64,000 nucleotides of DNA, from positions 13,410,643 to 13,474,642 of the forward strand of contig CM057140.1 of NCBI GenBank assembly GCA_029964075.1. Reading direction: 5' to 3'. The translations under genes were made by a program, and so were the position numbers. This DNA comes from Patiria pectinifera. Taxonomy: Eukaryota > Echinodermata > Asteroidea > Valvatida > Asterinidae. Below are positions 43,001-50,090 of this stretch, in pieces. The notes under the pieces were generated by a model that was given only the letters and a program-made list of their open reading frames with translations, was not told where the DNA came from and ran no database searches. Within the stretch, counting starts at the first letter, position 1; every line of letters starts with the position of its first letter.

Positions 43001-45730
43001 TTTAGTTGTCGTACCACGTATCACGTCACCATTATGTTCTATAACCACCTCATCCACTGCAGATTATGTTTTCACATTCATTGGTTGTCATGGTATCATT
43101 TAACTGTTGTCTGAGCCGTTACGATCGACAGACTTGATAACCCAAGTAGATTTTTCTCTGCAGACAAGAGTCAACTTCATGATAGATGGGATTAGATTCA
43201 CAGGATCATGATTCCATCTTGGTGTCAAACTTTTCATGGGAAAGTCTAGGCCTTGCAGTTGTGACTTGTTCACTTTTTGAAATGTTGATGACGTTCTTCA
43301 GCACAAGTCTGTTCTGTTGTTGTGCAGGATACTTTTTTTTTCTTAATCTCATAACTTCATTCACACATCAGTAGATGACACATGTATCACGAACCATGGG
43401 AAGAGTAGTGTAACAATCATTCTTCAGATCACAGGTAGACACAAATCACACCGTGGCATAACTACAGGGGGGGGGGCAGTGAAGATCCCCACTCGCAATT
43501 TTAAAATCTTGAATTGCACCAAAACAATACCTCAGTTGCCTTCAGTGCCCCCCTTGAAAACTTGTTGCACCTCCAGGCAGCAGCGTAGCCAGGGTTCTCA
43601 TCCTGGGGGAGTGGGGGGGGCGGGGAGGGGTGGGGGGGGGCTGGATATTACAGTGGAGGGGCGCCTAATTTCATCCATGTTCAAAGGTAGACGGGTTGTT
43701 TCCACCGGACACCTGGCCTCCGTAAAATCAAAAAGTTGGGAAGGGGACTCAGGGGGGCACCATCTTTAAATGGGGGCACTGTTCAAAAGTTAGTTCATGG
43801 TCATTGTCTGACAATAGGTATCGCTATGCGCGTTCCACAGGACGTTCAAATAAACATCCAATCGCAACAAAACAGGGTTTTCACCACATATGTAAAATAT
43901 GAAGGAAAAAAAAACACTTTTTGTTAAATCAGCTAATCATGGTTTCGTGATTTTTCTCCGTTTGCCAAATTTCCAGGGGGAGGGGAGATTTTTTTATGGG
44001 TAGCTATGCCGCTGCCTCCAGGTGCTCCCCAGAAGTTTAACTCTTGTTACGTCGCTAAAACCACAGTTTCAAAATAACCAACTTCACGCATAATACATGT
44101 AGTAAAGCACTCTCTGTAATGACCATGGATTATGTGTGTCTTAACGAGAATTATGATTTTCGTAACTAGCTGCTTAATTTCACCAGTTTTGAAATCCCAT
44201 TTGTCAAATTGGAGAAATAAAAAAAATGAGAATTCTGATCTTTTGTTGAATGAGCCACTTCCAACTCAACAATAATGCACAAGTCTTTTTATGAAATTGC
44301 TCTGCCTATTTCCTCCCAAGCTATTTTCCAACCGGCTGCATTACCTACCCTCCCCTAATGAACTCTCCCAAATTAAAAACAAAAGACAAATCCCAAGCGA
44401 AAACTTGTTTTAAATACTGAAAGTAAAATAACAAGTACAGCCTGAAAATGCACTTTTTTGGTCAGTTATTCCCGTCTGCTTCCCCCTGTGCATCTAAATG
44501 TAAATAGCTTTATTAATTGTGTTTTATTTTTTTGCCCATGCCTAATTTTTGGCGGAAAAAGTATTTGAAGTGTTTTGTAAACCTTTGTTCAAATCCTCCA
44601 CTTTCCTGCCCCTAGAACTTCACTTGCAAAACAGATTGTGCTATCTCTCTTGTTGAGCTAATCATTCCCCCCCCCAAAAAAAAGTAAAGGTTTTTCTGTG
44701 TTGTGTGCCTCAAAATGCACCCCCCAAAAAAACTTTTTGTTTTTGACTGCAAACTAGGATGTCGTGCCAGGAAGCAAATACGGAAGAAAAAAAAAACAGT
44801 GCATGTTCGCACTATATTTAAGAGATGGCTCTTTCTTGCAGGCTGTTTTACAGTTTTTGAATGGAGTGAACGACCAAGCGTTTGATGCAAAGTGCAATGA
44901 TACGTTTCGATAGTGAATACAATTGAAGTTTTTCTGTTGAGCTTTTATGAGCACAATAAGCTGAGTGTGCTACTGTTTTCTTACCCGTTTTGTAACCCTT
45001 TGTAATTATTGAAAACTATGCTTCTTTCTCCCGCCTTGTTTGGCTCGCAACTAGAGCCATAAGAATAGAGCTGCTGTTATCCATACTGGCATTGAGGTTG
45101 AAGTAACCCACTTCACCCTCACAGGTACCCATGCGCTCCTTGGTTTGGAGTAGCGATTGGAGTAAAGTGCCTTGCCCAAGGACACAATCATCAAAGATAC
45201 TGCCTGTACCTAGGAGTTATAGCTACAAACCTTCTTCAATCCCTTAAAGTTCCAAGATGAAATCAAGCCTCATGTAAAATGAACGGGCTGGGCTCTACGT
45301 TCCTCAATTCTAGGAAATCCTCCAAACTCTCCGAGTGGATTTTGTAGGATAAGGGAAAGTAAAGCTTAAAATGTTACATTCAAAGAGACCTGCCTTCCCC
45401 GATCCTACAAAAGCCTTGAAAAACTTCTGGTGGAACTTGAAGGGTTAGGAACGGTGGAGATAAGAATTCAAAGACCATATATTAATGAAATAAGTATTTT
45501 TTTTCCCGAGATAATAATTTGACTTCTTTTTTTCTTTCTTCACTTTTTCCCCTCCCTGACTCTTCTTTCGTCTGAATTTAGGCCAGGGAAGCACGACGTA
45601 CGTCTGCTTCGAGGATCGCAACTGGCACAACAGTTGCTTCCAATGCCAGAAGTGCCAGGTGTCGCTGGTCAACGAGTGTTTCGTCATGGACGGCCAGGAC
45701 ATCGTATGCCCCAACTGTGCCCAGGGCTGA
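902..45730 (+). CDS. lmpt: PET and six-LIM-domain protein of the Limpet/LIM-9/FHL family (partial at 5' end)
   Basis: Gene-level entry. Exons: 902-1082, 1788-2024, 3255-3473, 36760-36960, 37903-38089, 38691-38860, 39671-39857, optional 42332-42364, 45582-45730. All junctions are GT/AG and phases match throughout. They give 520 residues plus a stop with the microexon, preceded by residues encoded outside the window. Order: cysteine-rich CxxCxC/PET segment, PET domain, LIM1 to LIM6. The LIM domains bind two zinc ions each with C/H ligands and act as protein-interaction modules. Members of this family (Drosophila limpet, C. elegans LIM-9, vertebrate FHL1-5) act at muscle attachment sites and sarcomeres and as transcription cofactors. 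The last four LIMs and the preceding half LIM align by eye with FHL2 (for example PWHRDCF, NWHNSCF, the IVCPNC end). Paralogues such as Prickle and Testin also have PET plus LIMs but only three LIMs, so six LIMs favour Limpet/LIM-9. Family assignment is from remembered homologues, not a search. Confidence 0.93.
1083..1787 (+). other. Intron with a decayed SINE
   Basis: Intron between the two PET exons. It holds a degenerate copy of the tRNA-derived SINE found elsewhere in the window, at about 1375-1625. Recognisable parts are 'tgtccttgggcaagccactt' and 'atggactggcatcccatcca'. A good pyrimidine tract precedes the acceptor. Confidence 0.75.
1788..2024 (+). CDS. lmpt: lmpt exon: main part of PET domain
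   Basis: Flanked by CATACAG and CAG|GTATGC; both ends are phase 0 (79 codons). It encodes VEDFMNSLPNNQIPRLHTAG, then KYRDRQLILQMPRQD and the helical remainder ending VKDYLKQDQ. This is the canonical PET body: phmxxLPxxxVPxxxxxGxxYRxxQLxxQLPxxD. PET domains mediate protein binding and membrane or focal-adhesion targeting in this family. Confidence 0.96.
2060..2780 (+). repeat. 11-bp minisatellite, unit CATCACAAGTC
   Basis: It begins about 35 bases after the donor of the PET exon. From about 2325 to 2763 there are about 40 nearly identical CATCACAAGTC units, with occasional 10-bp CTCACAAGTC variants. The block upstream, from about 2060, is a degenerate array with CTTCACAAGTC and CCTTACAAGTC units. 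Eleven bases is not a multiple of three, and the lack of stops in one frame is only a product of the periodic sequence (33-bp super-period). The distal flank, 2790-2850, contains a sequence shared with other copies of the element in this window. Confidence 0.97.
2851..3254 (+). other. Intron remainder before LIM1 exon
   Basis: Unique AT-rich intron sequence. It ends with the acceptor TATTCAG at 3248-3254. Nothing else is recognised. Confidence 0.6.
3255..3473 (+). CDS. lmpt: lmpt exon: LIM1 and first zinc pair of LIM2
   Basis: Phase 0 at both ends, 73 codons, with a strong donor GAG|GTAAGT. LIM1 ligands are visible as CFKC, WHPFC, FTC..C and CERH. The exon ends in CIACDE, the first Cys pair of LIM2, whose remaining ligands lie 33 kb downstream. 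Any transcript starting inside the next intron therefore lacks PET, LIM1 and this Cys pair. Confidence 0.96.
3823..4100 (+). repeat. tRNA-derived SINE
   Basis: An A-box-like TGGCATAGTGG lies at 3831-3841 and a B box GGTTCGAATCC at 3875-3885. The family body follows: 'tgtccttgggcaagccactt', 'cacccaggagtgtaaatg' and 'gcgatggactggcatcccat'. The tail is not a CCA-less tRNA end, so this is a SINE rather than a tRNA gene. Confidence 0.85.
4105..4270 (-). repeat. Fragment of the minisatellite-carrying element (inverted)
   Basis: On the minus strand this reads a few degenerate CAATCACAAG units followed by CCTTCCAGTCTCAAGTAAAG and an AAATGAACTGTGACAAATG block. It matches the distal flank of the 11-bp minisatellite at 2790-2850 (CTTCCAGTCCCCAGTCAAGT, AAATGAACTTTGACAAAGG). 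Confidence 0.7.
5160..5427 (-). repeat. tRNA-derived SINE, minus strand
   Basis: Read on the minus strand, the promoter-like part has TGGGGTATAGTGG (A box) and GGGTTCGATTCC (B box) at about 5365-5420. It continues into a body at 5160-5340. This is a different head from the SINE at 3823. Confidence 0.65.
6799..7098. repeat. Foldback element of CTATGTTCCGAC units
   Basis: The left arm carries four or five degenerate repeats of CACCCCTATGTTCCGA. The right arm carries the inverse, TCGGAACATAGGGGTG, several times. The ends read GGTTACAC..CTATGTTCCGAC and GTCGGAACATAGAGCAGTCAC. A second, shorter copy lies at 32328-32465. No coding capacity, so it is non-autonomous. Confidence 0.8.
9223..9390 (+). 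promoter_or_regulatory. lmpt: Candidate internal promoter and 5' UTR of a short (FHL-like) isoform
   Basis: A TATA-like TATTTAAG lies at 9230-9237, directly preceded by an E-box CAGCTG at 9223-9228. A start about 25-30 bases downstream would give a 5' UTR of about 130 nt before the ATG at 9391. The sequence from about 8570 to 9480 is more GC- and CpG-rich than its surroundings and free of SINEs. Inferred; no transcript evidence is available. Confidence 0.45.
9391..9486 (+). CDS. lmpt: Candidate alternative first coding exon of lmpt (FHL-type isoform)
   Basis: An ATG at 9391 follows an in-frame TAA directly upstream. Thirty-two codons start MSATERVPAHLP, include a basic GKRR, and end at a near-consensus donor AAA|GTAAGT at 9487, phase 0. 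The next known exon (36760) also starts in phase 0, so the join stays in frame. The result would be about 329 residues (340 with the microexon): half of LIM2 plus LIM3-LIM6. The ATG context (TAA ATG T) is weak. There is no recognisable domain in the 32 residues, which is usual for alternative first exons. Confidence 0.5.
11201..11283 (+). repeat. Left member of an 83-bp inverted repeat pair
   Basis: The inverse complement recurs at 15542-15624 with only about six differences by eye. The core TCTCAAGGGAGCCTTGAGA is itself an imperfect palindrome. This suggests a small dispersed element present in both orientations. Confidence 0.85.
13930..14470. other. GC-rich unique block, possible regulatory element
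   Basis: Less repetitive and richer in CpG than the flanks. It includes GGGATTAGCGGTCTAATG (14058-14075), with homeodomain-type GGATTA and TAAT cores. No start codon plus donor arrangement stands out. It could be an enhancer or another non-coding first exon; low certainty. Confidence 0.3.
15217..15229 (+). promoter_or_regulatory. RFX X-box-like motif
   Basis: GTTGCTAGGCGAC fits the RFX consensus RYYNYY-N(1-3)-RRNRAC with a one-base spacer. A GTTGGCAAC half-site pair lies 24 bases upstream. Motif match only. Confidence 0.35.
15542..15624 (-). repeat. Right member of the 83-bp inverted repeat pair
   Basis: Inverse complement of 11201-11283. Contains TCTCAAGGCTCCCTTGAGA and the CACACTGTCTAAAATC block on the minus strand. 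It lies 4.3 kb from its partner within the same intron. Confidence 0.85.
16657..16727 (+). promoter_or_regulatory. lmpt: Candidate second internal promoter and non-coding first exon
   Basis: TATAAAG lies at 16657-16663 in a GC-rich, repeat-free block (16230-16740). A possible donor, GACAG|GTAGGC, lies at 16728. An exon of about 40 nt without ATG would result. Spliced to 36760, the first AUG would be at 36790 in a perfect Kozak context. Speculative; based only on motif spacing. Another TATATA lies at 16268. Confidence 0.25.
17738..17751 (+). promoter_or_regulatory. RFX/EF-C X-box motif
   Basis: GTTTCCATGGCAAC is a full two-half-site X-box (GTTTCC, AT spacer, GGCAAC), near the textbook EF-C sequence. 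It sits in a CpG-containing block at 17640-17900 inside the large intron, consistent with an enhancer. Confidence 0.45.
19428..19710. repeat. MITE-like element with GGCCYA..CATGGCTCTGCTTA terminal inverted repeats
   Basis: Left end GGGCCTAGTATCATGGCTCT; right end read inversely is GCCCTAGGAGCGTAATTTCA followed by TGGCGCTGCTAACC. The interior is full of TTAGCA and GCTTAC words. Two relatives lie at about 35405-35733 and 39163-39413. No open frame: non-autonomous. Confidence 0.65.
19711..24800 (+). other. Large-intron sequence without supported genes
   Basis: Contains the 174-bp tandem repeat (21205-21735) and a dispersed repeat beginning CAGGCATGCAACTTTTCCT (22306-22392), which is related to 31523-31671. 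A short THAP-like reading frame starts at 23404. Otherwise AT-rich and unrecognised. Confidence 0.5.
21205..21735 (+). repeat. Tandem repeat, about 174-bp unit, three copies
   Basis: ATCTGGA..ACCATTTTAGCAAGAAAGGG recurs at 21211, 21384 and 21558 (spacing 173 and 174). Each copy continues GTGCTTTCYGTG, a run of CTGTCTATCTGT words and CTGCCTCCCCTG. Because 174 is divisible by three, long open frames in several frames are an artefact of the repeat. The third copy ends in a small expansion of TCTATCTGTGGGTCC. Confidence 0.9.
24805..24890 (+). repeat. tRNA-derived SINE head
   Basis: Has CTCAGTTGGTAGAGCG and a B box GGTTCGAACCC. The anticodon stem cannot pair, and a related sequence with the same non-tRNA middle (TGGTMYGGTATT) lies at 55074. 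So it is a SINE, not a tRNA gene. Confidence 0.7.
25385..25625 (+). repeat. Degenerate CGATCGACCGAT repeat cluster
   Basis: Words of the type TCGATC, GATCGACYGAT and CGATCRACTGATGG recur about every 17-20 bases, mainly between 25510 and 25620. Irregular enough that it may be a decayed minisatellite. Confidence 0.5.
25900..26260. other. GC-rich unique block in the large intron
   Basis: A repeat-free, C-rich plus strand differing sharply in composition from the AT-rich surroundings. No exon with both splice sites and coding character is apparent. Possible conserved non-coding or regulatory element, or a decayed insertion. Confidence 0.3.
26580..27250 (+). repeat. Degenerate GAGTNA-rich minisatellite
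   Basis: Dozens of words such as GAGTCTGAGTAATGAGTTACA, in variants of about 20-60 bases, recur with shared order (TTGATTTTGAGT, AGTAGTCC, TTCAGTGAGT). This indicates an old higher-order tandem array with much drift. Confidence 0.8.
28875..29425 (+). repeat. Tandem repeat, about 116-bp unit, five copies
   Basis: GGGGGAATGTGAAGATTG recurs at about 28887, 29002, 29120 and 29236, then GGGGTGATGTGAAGATTG at 29323. The first three spacings are 115-118; the last is shorter, about 87. Each copy has GACTTGGCTGGCCTC and GTTGTTTCTCT..GCTGTTRCATTAAAA. Confidence 0.88.
31523..31671. repeat. Small inverted-repeat element with CAGGCATGCAACT ends
   Basis: Begins CAGGCATGCAACTTTTCCTC and ends in the inverse CCCAGTTGCATGCCTG, about 150 bp apart. 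A partial relative is at 22306-22392. Probably a miniature non-autonomous transposon. Confidence 0.6.
32328..32465. repeat. Short foldback element of CTATGTTCCGAC units with telomere-like core
   Basis: Left arm CTATGTTCCGACACCCCTAT is mirrored by ATAGGGGTGTCGGAA on the right. Between them lie four CCTAAC repeats at 32382-32405. Shares ends with the copy at 6799-7098. Confidence 0.85.
35405..35733. repeat. MITE-like element of the CATGGCTCTG family
   Basis: Right end, read inversely, is AGCCCAATCTTATGGCTCTG followed by CCAACC, matching the ends at 19428 and 39163. The interior has TATGCTTACAGGGTTAGCAT and similar words. The left boundary is uncertain. Confidence 0.5.
35892..35905 (+). promoter_or_regulatory. 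RFX X-box-like motif
   Basis: GTTTCCATAGCAAC matches the X-box consensus with a two-base spacer. An imperfect second copy (GTTGTCATGGTGAT) lies just upstream at 35876-35889. Motif match only. Confidence 0.35.
36425..36665 (-). repeat. tRNA-derived SINE, minus strand
   Basis: On the minus strand: TGGTCTAGCAGTAGAGC (A box region), GGGTTCGAGCCC (B box), TTGTGCCCTTGAGTAAGGC and GGTGTTAAGTGGGTGCC. It ends about 95 bases before the LIM2 exon. It belongs to the same family as 40585-41068. Confidence 0.85.
36760..36960 (+). CDS. lmpt: lmpt exon: rest of LIM2 and first zinc pair of LIM3
   Basis: Strong acceptor CTTCCTCAG, phase 0, 67 codons. Encodes LIFSQEYVRAMDGSFHPGHF then CCNHCDKSLSGMSYILREN; LIM2 ligands H-x2-H, CxxC and CIPC. 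It ends CAEC..DAK. This matches the N-terminal half LIM of vertebrate FHL proteins. The internal ATG at 36790 (GCCATGG) has an ideal Kozak context and would give an FHL-sized product of 287 residues. The donor AAG|GTAGCT lies within a sequence that is tandemly repeated three times. Confidence 0.96.
36955..37530 (+). repeat. Three tandem copies of a 5' splice site and following intron
   Basis: The unit begins with the last six exon bases and the donor, GCTAAG|GTAGCTC. Copies start at 36955, 37160 and 37363 (spacing 205 and 203); the third fades out near 37530. By eye copies differ at only a few percent of positions, so the duplication is recent. Use of the second or third donor would add about 200 or 400 nt including an early in-frame TAG. 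Confidence 0.95.
37903..38089 (+). CDS. lmpt: lmpt exon: LIM3 with a lengthened inter-finger linker
   Basis: Starts DLSFKNQHYHETCFEARYTC, identical in layout to FHL2 (DLSYKDRHWHEACFHC). It ends with phase 1. Between the last ligand of finger one (HETC) and the first of finger two (CHFC) there are six residues, FEARYT, whereas LIM domains almost always have two. The remaining ligands (CCSTC) are intact. Ends with CQACGEILKP, the start of LIM4. Confidence 0.96.
38090..38690 (+). other. Intron with a fragment of the minisatellite element
   Basis: At 38428-38530 the sequence ACTTGAGACTAGAAAGCTTG is followed by degenerate TGATTGACTTGTGAGGACT units. This is the inverse of the 11-bp minisatellite and its conserved flank. 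The rest is unremarkable intron. Confidence 0.7.
38691..38860 (+). CDS. lmpt: lmpt exon: LIM4
   Basis: Acceptor TATTGTAG, donor GAG|GTAGGC. Reads G-VTRLGFQGKEWHDKCFRCK then VCDKQIGTGSFVPKESSVYC. Canonical spacing (H-x2-C-x2-C-x2-C). Ends CTGCGE, the first zinc pair of LIM5. Confidence 0.96.
39163..39413. repeat. MITE-like element of the CATGGCTCTG family
   Basis: Left end GGGCCCAATTGCATGGCTCT and right end, read inversely, GGCCATATTTCGTGGCTTTG form imperfect terminal inverted repeats. The interior contains GCTTACAGTAGCAAAA-type words in both orientations. It lies in the intron between LIM4 and LIM5. Confidence 0.7.
39671..39857 (+). CDS. lmpt: lmpt exon: LIM5
   Basis: Acceptor TTCTCCTCAG, donor TCG|GTAGGT, ends in phase 1. 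Encodes IISSGGLSYQKKPWHRDCFC then CSGCSKSLWNQRFTLRDEKR, very close to FHL LIM3 (ITTGGVTYREQPWHKECF). Ends with CSACQKPIV, opening LIM6. Confidence 0.96.
39858..42331 (+). other. Intron between LIM5 exon and microexon
   Basis: Contains the SINE dimer at 40585-41068 and otherwise AT-rich sequence with homopolymers. The CpG-containing stretch 40020-40350 shows no clear exon. A long A run and a C-rich pyrimidine tract precede the microexon. Confidence 0.6.
40585..41068 (-). repeat. SINE dimer, minus strand
   Basis: Two consecutive copies (about 40800-41068 complete, 40585-40800 lacking the head) share GGTGTTAAATGGGTACC, CAATGCTGGGAAGG and CTGTGGAGGAGG on the minus strand. The intact head has GGTCTAGCGTTAGAGC and GGGTTCGAGCCCC. 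Same family as 36425-36665. Confidence 0.85.
42332..42364 (+). CDS. lmpt: lmpt candidate 33-nt cassette microexon
   Basis: A strong pyrimidine tract with TTCTTCAG precedes it and a good donor CTG|GTAAGG follows. It is 33 nt long and phase 1 at both ends, so inclusion or skipping keeps frame. It encodes VGGPAPSDASS, a flexible Gly/Pro/Ser linker inserted just after the first zinc pair of LIM6. Without it LIM6 reads CQKPIVGQGSTTYVCFEDR, matching FHL2 (CTNPISGLGGTKYISFEER). Probably alternative. Confidence 0.6.
42365..45581 (+). other. Last intron of lmpt
   Basis: AT-rich. A G-rich repeat with 'agcgtagccagg' and inverse 'gtagctatgccgctgcctcc' edges (about 43450-44060) looks like a small inverted-repeat transposon. 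A minus-strand SINE tail lies at about 45060-45215, and a CCTCAATTCT/AAATCCTCCAAA dispersed repeat at 45228-45460. No exon is supported. Confidence 0.55.
43450..44060. repeat. G-rich inverted-repeat element
   Basis: Left side has GTGGCATAACTACAGGGG and AGCAGCGTAGCCAGG; right side carries GGTAGCTATGCCGCTGCC. Long G runs are typical of such elements. Boundaries are uncertain. Confidence 0.4.
45582..45730 (+). CDS. lmpt: lmpt terminal exon: LIM6 and stop codon
   Basis: Acceptor TGAATTTAG. Reads G-QGSTTYVCFEDRNWHNSCF then QCQKCQVSLVNECFVMDG, and ends IVCPNCAQG followed by TGA at 45728-45730. LIM6 ligands are complete, and the short tail after the last CxxC is typical of FHL/Limpet proteins. Confidence 0.97.
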
Positions 45731-46829
45731 TGGGAACCGACGGATAACAGAACAAAACAAAAACCTGAGGTTTTACGTTTTTTGGCTGCAATTTCTGTTT
45801 TTCCTTCAAATATGGCATTTTCAAACCCTTCCCTGAATTAAAAAAAAATATTCTTTCCATCGGCTTTAAAATTGTAAAATCAGTGTGGTATTTTTGAGAT
45901 GGAGAAATAATAGTTTGAGAAAAGATTGACCGACTAAACTTATAAATAATAATAAGAAAATAACAATAATTGTAACTGAACAGCTGTGAAAGTTGGCAAA
46001 TTTTACTGGCACGTTCCCCAGAGTTTGCTGAAAGATAAATTAATTTATACCTCTTGTCATAATTTTAATGGTTGTCTGATGTAGCTTTCACAAGCTAGTG
46101 TATTTTTTTCCTACAATACGTTCGTTAGATTTGCTGATTTTTAAGAAATTAGCCCAAGAATTTGTTACGTGGTGTGGTTTTCTTTCCCAAATGCAAAGAA
46201 TATGCAAGGGAATGCGAATGCTGCTTACAGCAAAATAATGTATTTTAATACAAAAAAAACTAATTAAAATAATAGCAACTGAATTCTTATGTCAGATCTA
46301 CGCAACACAATCTAAAAGCTTGTCAAGTATTAAATCAAATTTATCATGCCGGTCCATTGAAAGAAGTGCTGTGAAACACAGAAAAATAAAAAGAAATTAA
46401 CACAAGATTTTTAAAATACCGTTTCATTTCCCAGGCCATTCTCGTTGAAATTGAAACCACACCTGTTGAAATATTACAAGGACAACCATGATTTATACCT
46501 TTAATGATTTTTCATAAGGTTTTTTATGTGTAAAGCATGAATGGTTTCGAAGGCTGGTTTCAAAATTTATTAATGTGATTTTTCCTAGTGACCTTTTCGG
46601 CAATTTTTTCCCTTTTTATCATAGACAAATGCATTTTTTTTTATTAAAGAGTATACCATTCTCCAGATTCTGCTCAATTCTGGTTTTGAAAATTCCTCAA
46701 ATTTATGAAACAAAGGGTCCCTTTGTTTTCCCACTTTGTATTTATTGCTGGTTAGTGTTCTGAAATAGACTAATTAACGAGTAGTGTAAATATAGAGAGT
46801 AGGTATATCATATAGATGTGTTTTTAAAC

Positions 46830-46835
46830 AATAAA
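46830..46835 (+). promoter_or_regulatory. Candidate proximal polyadenylation signal
   Basis: AATAAA about 1.1 kb after the stop codon, followed by TTTTATGC and T-rich sequence. Confidence 0.45.
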
Positions 46836-49534
46836 ACTTTTATGCAAACTTTCGTTCTGTTATGCAGGAACACTCTAGCATTGATGAAAATGCTTGTCTC
46901 ATTTATGCTAGTGTTCCCGCCCAAAAACATTAAATTATATTTAAGTAAGTTTTTTTGAATTTTACTAAAAATTGGTGAAAAGTGTCATCATGTCGACCTT
47001 AATTAAGACTTACTGTTTATTTGAAGAATTGTTTTAACCAGTTCACACCGGGATTATTTTGCCAAGAACTGAACGGGGCGCGGGATTATTTTTCACTCGA
47101 CCTCGAGCCAGGCGGGTTGAAGCCATCACCCTCGGGCAGCACATTCATATATATTCTCTGCCTCACTCCCGGCAAGCGGGTCGCTGACAGATATTTCCGG
47201 TCTCGCTCGTTGTGTGTTTATCTGTCATCCTTTCTGAATACCGCAAAACTTGTGCGTGTATGCAAGGCCTCCGGCGCGAACTGGTTAAGCACAACCCGCA
47301 TGAAAATTTATGAAAGTGTGAAAATAGATGGTTTCTTACTACGACTTTTAATTATGAAATTATTCCCATTGCATCACTCACTTCGATTGGACTTTTTAGT
47401 TTTTAAATATGCAGATGAGCTGCAATTCTTCCAAAAAAGATTACACACAGGCACGTCTTATTCTGTATTGTATTATACAAGTTTTTATTTCCAGAAACTG
47501 TTTGTAACTTTGTATAAGCATCTATGTAGTATTCAAGTTTTCATGAACAACAGAAACTCCTGTTTGCGGGATTTTGTAAACTCTTAACTCGGGTCAATGA
47601 ATTCTTCATTGTTGTTTGGGAAAAGTGACTTTATGATATCTGCAACTGAAACAATTTTCAAAAACTTGTTTTTCGAACGGTTACACTTTTACTTGAGTAG
47701 TTACACAGTACTTAAATCTATACTTCCTTAATTCCCTCGTTTTGTCAAATTTAAGAGTCTAATAAATGAACCAACTTTAAGAGAAATAAATGCTCAAATT
47801 ATCTGTAAGCAGTGTGGTCAGTAGAACAAACTGATTTTCTTTGAATGGGAACTAAGTTTGCATGTAAATTATTTGAGAGTTCAAATCGTTCTTCCTCAAG
47901 GGTGGAAGACTAATTTATGCAAATTTTATGAGCAAGAGGCACTGTGTCTTGCATTTTTTGGATGTTGTGGAAGGAACATTTAACCAATTCGTTAACCTCC
48001 AATTTCACAGAATTGCTTAGCCACTTTTCGGAGCTTAGCGTGTTTGGTTACCAGCTATACCACAAGGTATATTATATTGGCTGGTACCCACATTTTACTA
48101 AGCATTTTTTTATAAGCAGTTCTGCGAAATTGGTGGAATTCTTTAGTTAGATTTAGGCTGCTAGTTGTCAAACAAGAACAAAGAAATTTGGTACAAAAAT
48201 GTCTTTGTACTTTTCACATATTTGTCATTATTCTGGGTTGTTTTTTTTTAGATTTGTAAAAATTAATTATATTTGTTTTGTTTTACAAACTTCGGCAGCT
48301 TACAATGAGAAGTTATGTAGGTGGCAAAAGTATAGAGCATGTGTGCTTACATTAAGTTCAACTTTTTCAAACTTTGTTTTTGGTCTGCAAGGCAGTGAAA
48401 AAAACCTGCAGTTTCATTTGGGTAGGTGGGGCATGGGAGGCCAAATCTTCAGAAAAAAAATTATCATTATAAAATGAGAATTTTTAGTGGATTTTATTTT
48501 GTGTTTTATTAACCGCTTAGAAAAGCAAGCGATTGAAGAAAATAAATAACTCAGAAAATAAATCTGTATTGTTTTTACTCATTCTCATGAACAGCTCGAT
48601 CTTAGCTGTTAACATGGACTTTAAAATCAGAAAAAAAAGAAAAAATGATAAGCAATATTTCAACCTCGGTTTCTTTTTATGGTCGCCTCCCAAACCCATA
48701 TTTATTCTTGAATGGAATTGCAGTTACCATTTTACCATCAATGATTATAAAATAGATGGTGTGTTTATTTCAAAAAAAAAGGGAATGATTTCAATTTGTA
48801 ACTCTTTTAATGCTGCGGCCATACGTTTGGAACACTAAATCAGATGTACGTATTTTGCCAAGTTCTTCTACGCCCTGTCATTTTACACTAAAATATTTGA
48901 AAGCCATTCTCTTCAGTTACAGAATTTTCAAGAGTTATTTTAACTTTTTAAGATATAGAATACTAAAAACTATTTTTGTTTCTTGCTTATAGAGTTAACA
49001 TTTGAAAGGGAAAAAAAATTGGATTTTGTTTGAAATTTTTCTCCCGTGGAATGTGTCTTGATGAATAAACAAATATGTAAATTTTTGTGGTGAATTATGC
49101 ATGAGGTTTTCGGACCGTTTTTTTCTTGTAGATATATTTTCATTTTACTTATAGTACTGTAGGCTAGCGTGGTCCTGATACTATCAGTACTTTAGTACTT
49201 TTGGTCAATGAAAAAAAAAGGATTAAGCATATTTTTAAAAACTTACGGACAAATGATTTCAAGATTCAGTGAAGTTTATGTAATTTCTTAAAACTTTCAA
49301 GATGACTAAAATGTTCATCTTATTTAGCTGGGCGACAACTTGCATTGAATGCTTTTTGTGGCTTTTGGGTATCTCAAGATGAACATTTTGTTCGCATTGT
49401 GTAATAATAATAACTTGAACAAAAATTATGATGACTTTCTGCTGAAACCTTTTTATTGTTATTATCCATTTTAGTTTTGATTATTTAGGTGAGAACCTTT
49501 TTGTGGAAAGAAATTTTCCCTGGATTGGAATTGC

Positions 49535-49540
49535 AATAAA
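49535..49540 (+). promoter_or_regulatory. Candidate distal polyadenylation signal
   Basis: AATAAA followed by TCCAGTGTGTATTG, a GT-rich downstream element. It would give a 3.8-kb 3' UTR. Confidence 0.45.
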
Positions 49541-50078
49541 GAATTGAGTGACAATCATATTTCCAGTGTGTATTGAATTGTATATTTTGATTTTTTAACA
49601 AATATTAATGTTTAAACTTCTGGGTTTTTTTGGTAAAAATACAAGTAAGGGGCAATATACCATGATATATGCCATAGTGCAAGGAACAGAATATACATTG
49701 CGTGATTCGTTTGACTAGCTACCCGTTTTCGCTACAGAAAAATTTATTGTGCGACGCAATAACTGTAAGAAGTTTCTTTGTTAATTAATTTTCCAAAATA
49801 TCAACAAAATCTTTAAAAAAATTATATGCAAACTATGATTTCTCGTATATAATTTGCTTTGACCATTCTTTTTTTTGCAAAATATCTTTCATGCGCATAT
49901 AGCATTTGCGTCATAGCATACAGATCAAAGATAAAAGAAATAATTAATTGGGCCCTAATTGCAGTAATTTCAAGTTACCACAACAAGGACGTACATTATG
50001 TAAGACCAGTTTATAGCTGTCGATTACGTAATTCATTGAGCATTTGCTACTTGTTAGCCAGGGTGCCGTTAATTGATC

Positions 50079-50090
50079 TGCGCGTGCGCA
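50079..50090 (+). promoter_or_regulatory. NRF1 motif, candidate promoter of the NACHT-WD gene
   Basis: TGCGCGTGCGCA is a perfect match to the NRF1 consensus (YGCGCAYGCGCR on the other strand). It is a rare CpG-rich sequence in this AT-rich spacer, 1.8 kb upstream of the start codon. NRF1 sites are usual in TATA-less promoters. Assignment to this gene is inferred. Confidence 0.4.

Larger units (their letters stand above)
45731..49560 (+). other. lmpt: Probable 3' UTR of lmpt
   Basis: AT-rich and strikingly free of the SINEs and tandem repeats that fill the introns, as expected for a long 3' UTR. Candidate poly(A) signals AATAAA lie at 46830-46835 and 49535-49540; the latter has a GT-rich downstream element. 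A GC-richer patch at 47040-47290 interrupts it. UTR extent is inferred. Confidence 0.5.
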
